Made by a program: the position numbers and the translations under genes. Shown one piece after another: positions 16,394-25,109 of a DNA stretch of 64,000 nt. The stretch spans positions 620,001 through 684,000 of the forward strand of contig NZ_CP066772.2 in assembly GCF_016466415.2 (NCBI RefSeq), given 5' to 3'. Within the stretch, counting starts at the first letter, position 1. Each line of letters starts with the position of its first letter. The DNA comes from Ralstonia pickettii. Its GTDB lineage: Bacteria > Pseudomonadota > Gammaproteobacteria > Burkholderiales > Burkholderiaceae. Under the pieces are notes generated by a model. It saw only the letters and a program-made list of their open reading frames with translations. It was not told where the DNA came from and did no database searches.

Positions 16394-17176
16394 ATGGCGT
16401 CTCACGCGGTTCTCACGGCTCTGGTCAATGTGCTGCTCGGCATGGGCCTTGGCGTTGCAGGCGGTTTGCTCGGCATTGGCGGCGGGCTGATCGCCATTCC
16501 TGTGCTCGGCTATCTGTATGGAATGGACCAGCACCTGGCTCAGGGCACTGCGCTGGTGATGATTGCGCCCAATGTGCTGATCGGCTTCTGGCGCTATCAC
16601 CAGCGGCATCCGGTGCATCTGCGTTCCGTCGCGCTGATCTGCGTGTTTTCGATGGCGGCGACCTACGTTGCCGCACGTTTTGCAGCGGGCCTCGATGCCC
16701 ATCTGCTGCATACGGCGTTTGCGGTATTTCTGATCGTGCTGGCGCTGTACTTTGCCTCGCAGCTCAAAGAGAAGCCGCATGCCGGTGATACGGCGCACGC
16801 TGCTCCACGTGCCATGCCGGCCGCTGCCCTGCCATTGATGGGCGTCGCCAGCGGAGCGATGTCGGGCATCTTCACGGTGGGCGGTGGGCTGGTGGTGGTG
16901 CCGGCGCTGGTGACGTTCTTCGGAATGCCGCAGACGCGTGCCCAGGGCATGGCGCTCGCGCTGGTGGTGCCGGGCTCGTTGATCGCACTTGCCACGTATG
17001 CGCATGCCGGCCATGTGGATTGGGGAACGGGCATCCCGCTGGCGGCCGGTGGTATTGCGAGCGTGTCGTGGGGTGTCGCGTTGGCGTATCGCTTTTCAGC
17101 GCGGCGTCTGCGGCTGGCGTTTTGCACCGTGCTGCTGGGTACCGCGCTGATGATGCTGCTGGTCAAGCCAGCCTGA
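16394..17176 (+). CDS. TauE/SafE-family anion exporter
   Basis: A 260-residue protein with about eight TM helices and the internal duplication typical of TauE/SafE: GVAGGLLGIGGGLIAIPVL in the first half and SGAMSGIFTVGGGLVVVPAL in the second, the Gly-rich motifs of the family. Members export sulfite, sulfoacetate or related anions. Substrate here is unknown. The ribosome site is weak (GTCGGC). The next gene starts 33 bp downstream in the same direction, so the two may be cotranscribed. Confidence 0.85.
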   Translation: MASHAVLTALVNVLLGMGLGVAGGLLGIGGGLIAIPVLGYLYGMDQHLAQGTALVMIAPNVLIGFWRYHQRHPVHLRSVALICVFSMAATYVAARFAAGLDAHLLHTAFAVFLIVLALYFASQLKEKPHAGDTAHAAPRAMPAAALPLMGVASGAMSGIFTVGGGLVVVPALVTFFGMPQTRAQGMALALVVPGSLIALATYAHAGHVDWGTGIPLAAGGIASVSWGVALAYRFSARRLRLAFCTVLLGTALMMLLVKPA

Positions 17177-17209
17177 TTGGCTGATTTTTTCAGAACGGAG
17201 GAGGGCATC

Positions 17210-17605
17210 GTGTCGGAGCAAGACAAGCAGGCCGGACGCGCACGCCGGGCGCAGGTGATGGGCGACGCGTTCGTGGAACGCGCGATGAGCGGGCTGGATG
17301 CCTTCTCGGCGCCGCTGCAAGACTGGCTGAACGAGCACGCCTGGGGCAGCACGTGGCAGCGTGAGGGTATCGACCTCAAGACGCGCAGCCTCTGCACCTG
17401 CGCGATGCTCGCCGCGCTGGGCCGCAGCACTGAACTGAAGGGCCATGTGCGGGGCGCCCTCAACAACGGCGCAACCGCGGTGGAGATTCGCGAAGTGCTG
17501 CTGCATAGCGCCATCTATGCCGGCGCACCGGCTGCCATTGAGGCGTTTCGTTCGGCGCGTGAGGTGCTCAACGAACTCGGTATCGAGATCGAAGAGGCAC
17601 GCTAG
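17210..17605 (+). CDS. carboxymuconolactone decarboxylase (CMD) family protein, GTG start
   Basis: A 131-residue helical protein with the CMD core: DLKTRSLCTCAMLAALGRSTEL, then KGHVRGALNNGATAVEIREVLLHSAIYAGAP. The segment HVRGALNNG with EIREVLLH is the 4-carboxymuconolactone decarboxylase pattern, as opposed to the AhpD CxxC thiol pattern. GTG 17210 has GGAGGA 7 bases upstream, better than the in-frame ATG 17177. No protocatechuate genes lie nearby, so the substrate is open. Confidence 0.82.
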   Translation: MSEQDKQAGRARRAQVMGDAFVERAMSGLDAFSAPLQDWLNEHAWGSTWQREGIDLKTRSLCTCAMLAALGRSTELKGHVRGALNNGATAVEIREVLLHSAIYAGAPAAIEAFRSAREVLNELGIEIEEAR

Positions 17606-17640
17606 CGGCGCTTTGCTATGCCAACTGAGACCTGATCGAC

Positions 17641-18450
17641 ATGGATGCCTTCGACGACGATCTTACGGAGTTTGCAGCCCACGGGGCTAAACCGCTGCCG
17701 GCCCCCGCTGCGCAAGGGCATGTCGAGCACGATGGCGCCCGCATCTGGTATGCGACCTTCGGCACCGGCAGGCCGGTGATCCTGCTGCATGGCGGGCTGG
17801 GCCACAGCGGCAACTGGGGGTATCAGGTGCCGGCACTCATGACTGCCGGCTACCGGCCCATCGTCATCGACAGCCGCGGACACGGCCGCAGCACACGCGA
17901 TGCGCAACCTTATGCCTACGCACGCATGGCGTCTGACGTGCGCACCGTCATGAATATGCTGCGCATCGACTGCGCGCCGTTCATCGGCTGGAGCGATGGT
18001 GCTTGCGTTGCGCTCACCCTGGCCATGCAGACACCGGAACGCGCTATCGGCGTGTTCTTCTTTGGCTGCAACATGGACCCAAGTGGCGCCAAGCCTTTTG
18101 AACCGACGCCCGTCATCGATCGCTGTTTTGCGCGCCACCGAAAGGATTACACCGCGCTCTCATCCACGCCCGGCGATTTCGATGCATTCGTCGCGGCCGT
18201 CACCGAAATGATGCAGACGCAGCCGAACGCAACGGCCGCGGAGCTGGCGGCGACGCGCGTGCCCGTGACGATCGCATACAGCGAACACGACGAGTTCATC
18301 CGCCCCGAACACGCCCACTATTTGGCGCGGACCATCCCAGATGCCCGGTTCGTGTTGCTGCCGGGCGTGAGCCATTTCGCGCCGTTGCAGAAGCCCGCGT
18401 TGTTCAACGACGCCGTGCTCGCATTTCTGCACGGGCTTCCTCCGCTGTAG
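17641..18450 (+). CDS. alpha/beta hydrolase (3-oxoadipate enol-lactonase-like)
   Basis: A 269-residue alpha/beta hydrolase with oxyanion motif LLHGGLGHSGNW, nucleophile Ser118 in GWSDG, acid Asp in SEHDEFI and His245 in GVSHFAP. It starts 36 bp after the CMD-family gene on the same strand. Lactonase and CMD activities work in sequence in protocatechuate degradation (PcaD/PcaC), which gives the pairing possible meaning. The rest of that pathway is not here, so the role remains inferred. Confidence 0.8.
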   Translation: MDAFDDDLTEFAAHGAKPLPAPAAQGHVEHDGARIWYATFGTGRPVILLHGGLGHSGNWGYQVPALMTAGYRPIVIDSRGHGRSTRDAQPYAYARMASDVRTVMNMLRIDCAPFIGWSDGACVALTLAMQTPERAIGVFFFGCNMDPSGAKPFEPTPVIDRCFARHRKDYTALSSTPGDFDAFVAAVTEMMQTQPNATAAELAATRVPVTIAYSEHDEFIRPEHAHYLARTIPDARFVLLPGVSHFAPLQKPALFNDAVLAFLHGLPPL

Positions 18451-18470
18451 GCTGCGTCAGGGCCGATGCG

Positions 18471-18505
18471 TTATCCACAGAAACAGTGGGTAAGCCTGTG
18501 GATAA
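18471..18505. promoter_or_regulatory. two perfect DnaA boxes in inverted orientation
   Basis: TTATCCACAG at 18471-18480 and its exact reverse complement CTGTGGATAA at 18496-18505, separated by 15 bp. TTATCCACA is the strongest DnaA box. They lie in a 158-bp intergenic gap between convergent genes, so promoter control is unlikely. Roles to consider are DnaA titration or a hairpin terminator. Confidence 0.65.
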
Positions 18506-18608
18506 CAATGCGCGACCGCGATACCACGCGGTTCGCAGTTCTTTGCTGTCTGCGTAGGCAGGCTGGCGCGACGCGGGGTGTCGCCGCGCTGCCGATTTCA
18601 ATGCGCGC

Positions 18609-19112
18609 TTAGTTGCGCGTGCCGGACGGGCCGTAGGTCGCCTTGATCGCCTTGTGCCGGGCTTCCATTTCCTGACGCAGGGCGCGGCGCTGCTGCGCGG
18701 CTTCAAAGCGTTCCTTTTCCTCTGCGTTGGCGGGCATCAGCGGCGGTACGTCGGCCGGTTTGCCGTCGTCATCGACAGCCACCATCGTGAAGTAGCAGCT
18801 GTTGGTATGGCGCACGACCTGGTTGCGGATGTTCTCCGTGACCACCTTGATGCCGATTTCCATCGACGTGCGGCCGGTGTAGTTGACCGACGCCAGGAAC
18901 GTCACCAGTTCACCCACGTGAATCGGCTGGCGGAACACCACCTGGTCCACCGACAGCGTGACCACATAGCGGCCGGCATAGCGGCTCGCGCATGCATACG
19001 CAACCTGATCGAGAAACTTGAGGATGTGGCCGCCGTGCACGTTGCCGGAAAAATTGGCCATGTCGGGCGTCATCAGCACGGTCATGCTGAGCTGGTGGGA
19101 TTGCGTATTCAT
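18609..19112 (-). CDS. acyl-CoA thioesterase (hotdog, YciA/BACH type)
   Basis: A 167-residue single-hotdog protein. It has MTPDMANFSGNVHGGHILKFLDQVAYACA (the NxxGxxHGGxxLxxxD pattern of acyl-CoA hydrolases), then VDQVVFRQPIHVGELVTFLASVNYTGRTSMEIGIKV, and a basic C-terminal helix. It would hydrolyse acyl-CoA to free acid and CoA in the cytoplasm. ATG 19112 matches the family N-terminus (MNTQSHQLSMTVLM). Confidence 0.87.
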   Translation of the reverse strand: MNTQSHQLSMTVLMTPDMANFSGNVHGGHILKFLDQVAYACASRYAGRYVVTLSVDQVVFRQPIHVGELVTFLASVNYTGRTSMEIGIKVVTENIRNQVVRHTNSCYFTMVAVDDDGKPADVPPLMPANAEEKERFEAAQQRRALRQEMEARHKAIKATYGPSGTRN

Positions 19113-19285
19113 GGGGCGTTGAAGCAGAAATGATGGGGAGAGCAGGGCCGCGCAGAAATGGGTACGCAACTGCCAGCCATTGTGCCGTGCGCGGCGCACG
19201 TTGTGCTGCATTGCGTGAAATTTGATGGTATCGCGCTACACTAGCGCCTTCCGCCGCAAACGATTTTCAGCCCCTCCGGTTTTCC

Positions 19286-19681
19286 ATGCACCGCTTGCTG
19301 ACCCGCCTCCTGCTCTGGCTGGTCGTCCTGGCACTGCCCCTGCAAGGGTTTGCCGCGACGGCCATGATGGCGCGCGGCGGTGCCATGGACGATGCAAGGG
19401 TTGCCCTGGCAACGCCGGATGACGGCGCCGTCATGTCCGACGGCTGCCATGAGCACGAAGATGTCGTGGCAACCGGCGCCGAGCCGAAAGCGCCAGCGCA
19501 GTCGCACTGCAAGACCTGCCCGATCTGCGCGGCCTGTTCGCTCGGGTCGGTTGTTCCTCTGGCCGCCAGTCTTGGTGTGCCTCTGGTCAAGCTGTCGGGC
19601 GCTGTGCCGCGTGGCCTCGCCGTTTCCTTCCGCAGCTTCATTCCCGAAGCGCTCCAACGTCCACCCTCGATTCGCGTTTGA
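19286..19681 (+). CDS. DUF2946-like Cys-rich exported protein, head of copper operon
   Basis: A 131-residue protein with an N-terminal signal/anchor (LLTRLLLWLVVLALPLQGFAA), a His/Cys-containing stretch GCHEHED, and Cys75, 78, 81 and 84 spaced CxxCxxCxxC (HCKTCPICAACS). A second hydrophobic segment follows. This is the DUF2946-like arrangement often found first in copper-resistance operons. The four cysteines suggest metal binding. Function is unproven. It begins the run of same-strand genes to 23727. Confidence 0.65.
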   Translation: MHRLLTRLLLWLVVLALPLQGFAATAMMARGGAMDDARVALATPDDGAVMSDGCHEHEDVVATGAEPKAPAQSHCKTCPICAACSLGSVVPLAASLGVPLVKLSGAVPRGLAVSFRSFIPEALQRPPSIRV

Positions 19682-19777
19682 CGCCACTAGTCCGTCCATA
19701 GAGCGGGCTGGCCTCTGGTTCTGCGGCCCCGTGCACGACACGCGGCCGTATGTCATCACGCCTGATCGAGGTTTCTC

Positions 19778-20119
19778 ATGCTTTCCACACGATGGTTCGT
19801 GGCCGCCGCGCTGCTGGCGTTGGCGCCGCCATGGGTTTTGGCGCAGGGCGGGGCGTCTGCGCCGACAGCTTTCCCCACTGATCCACTGAACGCGGACGCC
19901 GCTGTGCCGGCCATAGCCGCGCCGCGCACATTCGACAGTTATCACGCGTATCGCGATACCGGACCCTCGCCCTGGCGCGAGACCAACGCGGCCGTGAGCC
20001 CCCAGCCCGGCGGCGCGGCGCATGGCAGCCACGCAGGACACAGCCTGCCCGCGAGCGCGCCGCCCGCTTCCTCCAACAAGCCTGCCGGCGAGTCCATGCC
20101 CGGCATGCATCACCACTAG
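19778..20119 (+). CDS. His-rich exported protein of copper operon, hypothetical
   Basis: A 113-residue protein with a clear Sec signal (cleavage near VLAQGG). The mature sequence is Pro/Ala-rich and low in predicted structure, with metal-binding groups HGSHAGH and the terminal MPGMHHH. I do not recognise a family. Such small Met/His-tailed proteins occur beside TolC-like and multicopper oxidase genes in Ralstonia and Cupriavidus. Its stop is 8 bp before the GTG of the next gene, which suggests coupled translation. Confidence 0.65.
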   Translation: MLSTRWFVAAALLALAPPWVLAQGGASAPTAFPTDPLNADAAVPAIAAPRTFDSYHAYRDTGPSPWRETNAAVSPQPGGAAHGSHAGHSLPASAPPASSNKPAGESMPGMHHH

Positions 20120-20127
20120 GAGGCGCC

Positions 20128-21537
20128 GTGCTCAAACCACCCACACGCCGCCTTGTCCTGGGGGCGCTGGCCGCCACGCTGCTGCTGGGCGGCTGCGCCA
20201 CCATCACGGAAGACAGCGGCTTCAAGACCGTTGCCGATATGGCGCGCGAAAGGCTCGGCAAAGACGCCACGTGGCAGCGTTCACCGGAAGCACGCGACAG
20301 CGCCGCGCAACGCACGCGCGAGCTGCTGGCCCAGCCGCTGACGATGGACAGAGCCGTGCAGATCGCACTGCTGAACAACCGTGGTCTGCAGGCTTCGTAT
20401 GCGGAGCTGGGGCTATCGGAAGCCGCGCTCGTGCAGGCCAGCCGCTTGCCGAATCCCGGTTTCAGTTTCAAGCGCACGCGCAGCGGCGACGACTTGTCGA
20501 TCGAGCGCACGTTCTCGCTGTCGTTCCTGAACCTGCTGACGCTGCCGATGGCTACGCGCATCGAAGGCCGTTACTTCGAGCAGACCAAGCTGCTGGTCGC
20601 CAATCAGATGCTGCAGGTGGCCGCAGAGACACGCCGCGCATACGTCAATGCCGTCGCTGCGGAGCAATCTGCGCGCTATGCCGAGCAGGTTCAGCAAGCT
20701 GCCGAAGCCGGGGCCGAGTTCGCCAAGCGCCTGGCGTCTGCGGGCAACTTCAGCAAACTGGATCGCGCGCGTGAGCACGCTTTCTATGCAGAGGCCACCG
20801 CCACCTTGGCGCGCGCGCGCCAGCAGGCGCAGGCCGAGCGCGAAGCGTTGATCCGCCTGCTGGGTGTGTGGGGCGCGGATACCGGCTTCCAGTTGCCGGA
20901 GCGCCTGCCCGACCTGCCGAAGGATCGCCCTGAACTGCAGCAGATCGAGGCCTATGCGCTGCGCAACCGGCTCGATATCCAGGCGGGCAAGTTGCAGGTC
21001 GAGGGGTTGGCATCGTCGCTGGGGCTCACGCAGGCCACGCGCTTCATCAACGTGCTCGACCTCGGCTACGTGCGCAACAGCAAATCCAACGAACCACGCG
21101 AAACGGGTTACGAGATCGGCATCGAGATCCCGCTGTTCGACTGGGGCGGCGCCCGCGTGGCGCGCGCGCAGTCGATCTACATGCAGGCCGCCGATCAGCT
21201 TGCCGACACGGCTGTGCGTGCGCGTTCTGAAGTGCGCGAATCGTACGTGCGGTACCAGATCGCATATGACCTCACGCGCCACTACCGCGACGAGTTCGTG
21301 CCCGTGCGCAAGCGCATCTCCGACGAGATGCTGCTGCGCTACAACGGCATGCTCGTGAGTGTGTTCGAACTGCTGGCCGATGCGCGCGAGCAGGTGAATG
21401 CCGTGAACGGCTACATCGACGCGCTGCGCGGTTACTGGATTGCACAGACCGACCTGCAGATGGCGCTGGGCGGCAAGCTGCCGACGGCTGAAGCGAATGC
21501 GGCCACCACAGCGCCGAACCCTCCTCAAGGACATTGA
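20128..21537 (+). CDS. TolC/CusC-type outer-membrane efflux lipoprotein, GTG start
   Basis: A 469-residue OEP-family protein. The lipobox LLGGC (Cys25) anchors it in the outer membrane. Two OEP repeats follow, each with long coiled coils (QALTMDRAVQIALLNNRGLQ in the first and LRNRLDIQAGKLQVEGLASS in the second). The second ends with the FDWGGARVARAQ motif. It would form the trimeric exit duct of a tripartite pump, but no inner-membrane RND or adaptor gene is adjacent. The start is GTG 20128 with AGGAGG 6 bases upstream. The stop TGA lies 3 bases before the next ATG. Confidence 0.87.
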   Translation: MLKPPTRRLVLGALAATLLLGGCATITEDSGFKTVADMARERLGKDATWQRSPEARDSAAQRTRELLAQPLTMDRAVQIALLNNRGLQASYAELGLSEAALVQASRLPNPGFSFKRTRSGDDLSIERTFSLSFLNLLTLPMATRIEGRYFEQTKLLVANQMLQVAAETRRAYVNAVAAEQSARYAEQVQQAAEAGAEFAKRLASAGNFSKLDRAREHAFYAEATATLARARQQAQAEREALIRLLGVWGADTGFQLPERLPDLPKDRPELQQIEAYALRNRLDIQAGKLQVEGLASSLGLTQATRFINVLDLGYVRNSKSNEPRETGYEIGIEIPLFDWGGARVARAQSIYMQAADQLADTAVRARSEVRESYVRYQIAYDLTRHYRDEFVPVRKRISDEMLLRYNGMLVSVFELLADAREQVNAVNGYIDALRGYWIAQTDLQMALGGKLPTAEANAATTAPNPPQGH

Positions 21538-21539
21538 AC

Positions 21540-22838
21540 ATGGTTTCCCGACGTCAATTTCTCGGCGGCACGGGCGCGGCCATGCTGGGCGCAGCGATGG
21601 TCTCGCGCGCCGGCGCAGCCTCGCTGCCCGAAGCACCGCTGCAAACGAAGCCCGTCACGCAGCCGCCCCTTGCGCCGCCCAACGGCCGGCCCTACAACCC
21701 CGTCGTGACCCTCAACGGCTGGACGCTGCCATGGCGCATGCGCGGCGGCTGGAAGGAGTTCCACCTCGTGGCCGAGCCCGTCGAGCGCGAATTCGCACCC
21801 GGCATGACGGGCCACCTCTGGGGCTACAACGGCCAGAGCCCCGGCCCGACGATCGAATGCGTGGAAGGCGATCGCGTGCGCATCTTCGTCACCAACAAGC
21901 TGCCCGAGCACACCACGGTGCACTGGCACGGCATGATCCTGCCCGCCGGCATGGACGGCGTGGGTGGCCTGTCGCAGCCGCACATTCCAACCGGCAAGAC
22001 CTTCGTCTATGAGTTCGAGATGAAGAAGTCCGGCACCTTCATGTACCACCCGCATTCCGACGAGATGGTGCAGATGGCGATGGGCATGATGGGCTTGATC
22101 GTCGTGCATCCGAAAGACCCGGCGCAGCACCGCGTGGACCGCGACTTTGTCTTCCTGCTTGCCGCGTACGACATCGACCCCGGTTCCTACACGCCGCGCG
22201 TGGCCGAGATGACCAACTTCAACATGTGGACGTGGAACAGTCGCGTCTTCCCCGGCATCGACCCGTTGCCGGTGCGTCTGGGCGACCGCGTGCGCATCCG
22301 CATGGGCAACCTCACGATGACGAACCACCCGATGCACCTGCATGGCCACACCTTCGAAGTGGCCGGCACAGACGGCGGCTGGGTTCAGCCCAGCGCGCGC
22401 TGGCCGGAGGTGACGACGGACATTGCCGTGGGCCAGATGCGCGCCATCGAGTTCATCGCGGACAACCCCGGCGATTGGGCCTTCCACTGCCACAAGTCGC
22501 ACCACACGATGAACGCGATGGGGCACAACGTGCCGACCATGATCGGCGTGCAGCAGAAAGACCTCGCCAAGAAGATGAACGCCCTGGTGCCCGACTACAT
22601 GGGCATGGGCCAGGCCGGCATGGCCGACATGGGCGAGATGGAAATGCCTCTGCCCGACAACACGCTCCCCATGATGACGGGGCAGGGCCCGTTCGGCGCC
22701 ATTGAAATGGGCGGCATGTTCACGGTGATGAAGGTGCGCCGAGATCTGCCGCGCAACAGCTATGCAGACCCCGGTTGGTACAAGCACCCCAAGGGCACCG
22801 TCGCCTACGAATACACCGGCTCCAGCATCGACGACTGA
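21540..22838 (+). CDS. multicopper oxidase, Tat-exported, copper-resistance type
   Basis: A 432-residue periplasmic oxidase. The Tat signal SRRQFLGG is at residues 3-10. All four copper-ligand clusters are visible: HWHG (in TTVHWHGM), YHPHSD, HPMHLHGH and HCHKSHHTM, with Met as T1 axial ligand. The segment between them is short, as in two- or three-domain laccase-like enzymes. Near the C-terminus are Met-rich stretches (MGMGQAGMADMGEMEM) that would bind Cu(I). It probably oxidises Cu(I) to the less toxic Cu(II). ATG 21540 follows AAGGA and is coupled to the upstream TolC gene. Confidence 0.9.
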   Translation: MVSRRQFLGGTGAAMLGAAMVSRAGAASLPEAPLQTKPVTQPPLAPPNGRPYNPVVTLNGWTLPWRMRGGWKEFHLVAEPVEREFAPGMTGHLWGYNGQSPGPTIECVEGDRVRIFVTNKLPEHTTVHWHGMILPAGMDGVGGLSQPHIPTGKTFVYEFEMKKSGTFMYHPHSDEMVQMAMGMMGLIVVHPKDPAQHRVDRDFVFLLAAYDIDPGSYTPRVAEMTNFNMWTWNSRVFPGIDPLPVRLGDRVRIRMGNLTMTNHPMHLHGHTFEVAGTDGGWVQPSARWPEVTTDIAVGQMRAIEFIADNPGDWAFHCHKSHHTMNAMGHNVPTMIGVQQKDLAKKMNALVPDYMGMGQAGMADMGEMEMPLPDNTLPMMTGQGPFGAIEMGGMFTVMKVRRDLPRNSYADPGWYKHPKGTVAYEYTGSSIDD

Positions 22839-22880
22839 GCGATGCCTCAATCCACATCCAATACGAAACCGAGACCGAAC

Positions 22881-23369
22881 ATGCAACGCAATCTGATCCG
22901 TACGACCTTCCTGGCCGCGCTGATGTCGATAGCCGCCATCGTCAACGCCTCCGGCAATCACGCCGGCGGGCATGACCACAGCGATGCCGCAATCGGTGAA
23001 CCCGGCGACGCCACCCGCATCACGCGCACGGTGCGCGTCGACATGACCGACACCATGCGCTTCATGCCCGCGCAGATCACCGTTCAGCGCGGCGAGACCA
23101 TCCGCTTCGAAGTCATCAACAGCGGGCAGGTGCGGCATGAGATGACGCTGGGCACGCCGGCCGATCTCGTTGCCCACGCCGAGCAGATGCGCAAGCACCC
23201 CGAGATGGAGCACGCCGACGCCAACGCCGTCACCGTTGACCCGGGCCAGCGCGGCGAGATCGTCTGGCACTTTACGCACGCCGGCTCGATCGAGTTTGCC
23301 TGTCTGCAGCCCGGCCATTTCGAGGCCGGCATGCGCGGCGCCGTGCAGGTGCGCGGCAACAAGTCCTGA
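22881..23369 (+). CDS. periplasmic cupredoxin-like copper protein
   Basis: A 162-residue protein with a Sec signal (cleavage near NASGNH) and a His-rich start to the mature protein (HAGGHDH). It has a plastocyanin-like domain with ligands His in QVRHEMTLG and Cys, His and Met in FACLQPGHFEAGM. The Met-rich/His segment HAEQMRKHPEMEHAD between strands may bind extra copper. It probably carries copper or electrons to the multicopper oxidase. ATG 22881 begins the signal peptide. ATG 22842 would add 13 unlikely residues. Confidence 0.83.
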   Translation: MQRNLIRTTFLAALMSIAAIVNASGNHAGGHDHSDAAIGEPGDATRITRTVRVDMTDTMRFMPAQITVQRGETIRFEVINSGQVRHEMTLGTPADLVAHAEQMRKHPEMEHADANAVTVDPGQRGEIVWHFTHAGSIEFACLQPGHFEAGMRGAVQVRGNKS

Positions 23370-23406
23370 CCCCTCCCCAACCATCTCGTTCGACAAGGAG
23401 CCCAAC

Positions 23407-23727
23407 ATGTTTCGTCACGCCCTGATGCTGACCGCGCTGCTGGCCGGCGCGCCGTTCGTCCACGCAGCGGAAGACGCTGCCTTTGCGTCTGCGGCTACCG
23501 CTGCCGCCCCCATGTCAGAAGGCGAGATCAAGAAGATCGACACCGCTGCGGGTAAGCTGACCATCAAGCATGGTCCCCTCGACAACCTTGGCATGGAGCC
23601 GATGACGATGGTCTTTCGCGTCCAGAATCCGGCCATGCTTGGCAAAGTGCAGGTCGGCAGCAAAGTTCGGTTTGTTGCGGAGAAAGTGAATGGCGCACTG
23701 ACCGTGACGGCCCTGGAGATTCAGTAA
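23407..23727 (+). CDS. CusF-like periplasmic copper chaperone
   Basis: A 106-residue protein with a Sec signal (cleavage near VHAAED) and the CusF OB-fold: GEIKKIDTAAGKLTIKHGPL, MEPMTMVFRV, and a C-terminal strand. The copper ligands His (IKHG) and the two Met (MTM) are conserved. The cation-pi Trp of E. coli CusF is replaced by Met (LGMEPMTM). AAGGAG precedes ATG 23407. It is the last gene of the copper cluster; a CusAB partner pump is absent from the window. Confidence 0.87.
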   Translation: MFRHALMLTALLAGAPFVHAAEDAAFASAATAAAPMSEGEIKKIDTAAGKLTIKHGPLDNLGMEPMTMVFRVQNPAMLGKVQVGSKVRFVAEKVNGALTVTALEIQ

Positions 23728-24101
23728 CGAGGACGCGTGCGGGCGCATGCCTGCTCGCGTTCCATGCACTGGCCGCAGTACCGATGGCTCGCCAGCCTTG
23801 GGTGGCAGAAAAGTGTGACGTCACGACAACGGCCATGCGGCGGCCAATGCGCACCGTACGCAAGCCGAGGGCTCGGCGTCAGGAATCGTCTCGGGCAGGG
23901 ATGAGCCGCAGGATTCTTACGGTACAGTGAGGTCCGCCGCGGATGAGGGCCCACGTGCTGTCTTAGGGGGGGAGCGCGATCGGCTGCATCGGCGGCAAAT
24001 TCTGAGTGGTTCATGCGCCACTTCAACTGCACGTTGGGGCTTTAAATTTTTCACCCGAAAAGCAACGCCCCCAAGTTTATTTTTGCGGCATCTTTTGGTT
24101 C
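23728..24101. other. 374-bp gap with no supported gene; composition shift begins
   Basis: There is no coding frame with a ribosome site and recognisable family. From about 24030 base composition drops sharply, with runs such as TTTAAATTTTT, marking the edge of the AT-richer glycosyltransferase segment. Confidence 0.5.
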
Positions 24102-25109
24102 ATGCGTCATCTCACGTACCGTTTGAGCAGGGTCTCTGCAAGAAAATTCTGGTATTACTTTTCGAATGCCTCCAGCCATTTTCTCGCCCGTGCTACAAAA
24201 AATGGAAGAGCTGAAGCGATTCTGAAAAGGAAAAGCGATCAGCGGCGTATGCAGGACGTCTTTGATCGATTGAGTTATTACAACTCGGTTTCTGAAAAAT
24301 TCGACCCCAGCAAGAATGCCGTGGAGTATTCAAAGTTCTTGTTGAAATCCTCCACCAGCACCATTGTCAACAAAGATTGTGAAATAGGGAGCACCTATTT
24401 CTATGATCTGGTCGACCTGATGGATTATTTTGGCCCGGGCTACAGCTTTGACTACGACTGCGGGGATGTGACTGCCGAGCCGAACCACCCGGCGTTCGTA
24501 AAAAGCCGCCCGATCAAGAGTAGCTCTCATAATGGGATTCTCTTGAAGCTCGACGCCATCCGGCATTTTTCGCTGGCACGCGACCCCATCCATTTCCACG
24601 ACAAGAAGCCCATGGCGGTCTTTCGGGGGCCGTGCCATCAGGAACACCGCAGGGCGTTTGTGGAGCGATGTCATGACCTGCCAAACGTCAATATCGGCGA
24701 TACTCGGAAATCGGAGATTGGAAAAGCGACTTACAAATCGCCCATGACGATTGCGGAGCAATTGCGATATCAATTCATTGTCAGCGTCGAGGGGAACGAC
24801 GTTGCAACGAATTTGAAATGGATCATGGCGTCCAATTCGCTTTGCTTCATGCGGCGGCCCCGATATGAGACGTGGTTCATGGAGGGGAGGCTGATCCCGG
24901 AAGTGCATTATGTTCTGCTGAAGGATGATTATTCCGACCTCCAGGAGAAAATGGACCATTACCGGAAATACCCGGGCGATGCGCTGGCAATCGTCCGTAA
25001 CGCGAACCGGTGGGTGGCGCAGTTCCTGAACCGTGACCAGGAGCGCCTGCTCGGTTTGATGGTGATCGCGAAGTATTTTCGATTGTCCGGCCAGCAGGCG
25101 TTCTGGTAA
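24102..25109 (+). CDS. glycosyltransferase family 90 (CAP10-like), AT-rich island gene
   Basis: A 335-residue protein with GT90/CAP10 features: an N-terminal basic helix, the FRGPCHQEHRRAFVERC segment (nucleotide-sugar binding), and the C-terminal VEGNDVATNLKWIMASNSLCF block diagnostic for GT90, followed by the WFMEGRLIPEVHY stretch. Bacterial members add sugars such as xylose or glucose to LPS core or capsule. The gene is clearly AT-richer than its neighbours and uses rarer codons, which suggests horizontal acquisition. The start is uncertain: ATG 24102 fits the family, and ATG 24006 is in frame. Confidence 0.78.
   Translation: MRHLTYRLSRVSARKFWYYFSNASSHFLARATKNGRAEAILKRKSDQRRMQDVFDRLSYYNSVSEKFDPSKNAVEYSKFLLKSSTSTIVNKDCEIGSTYFYDLVDLMDYFGPGYSFDYDCGDVTAEPNHPAFVKSRPIKSSSHNGILLKLDAIRHFSLARDPIHFHDKKPMAVFRGPCHQEHRRAFVERCHDLPNVNIGDTRKSEIGKATYKSPMTIAEQLRYQFIVSVEGNDVATNLKWIMASNSLCFMRRPRYETWFMEGRLIPEVHYVLLKDDYSDLQEKMDHYRKYPGDALAIVRNANRWVAQFLNRDQERLLGLMVIAKYFRLSGQQAFW

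Noticed and set aside
21525-23408. 627-residue antisense frame opposite the multicopper oxidase and cupredoxin
   Set aside because: His/Val/Gly-rich shadow composition. The plus-strand genes carry full copper motifs.
23728-23990. Minus-strand frame with CHPRLASHRYCGQCMEREQA-like Cys pattern downstream of the CusF-like gene
   Set aside because: The Cys pattern is suggestive, but no start, ribosome site or known family could be supported.
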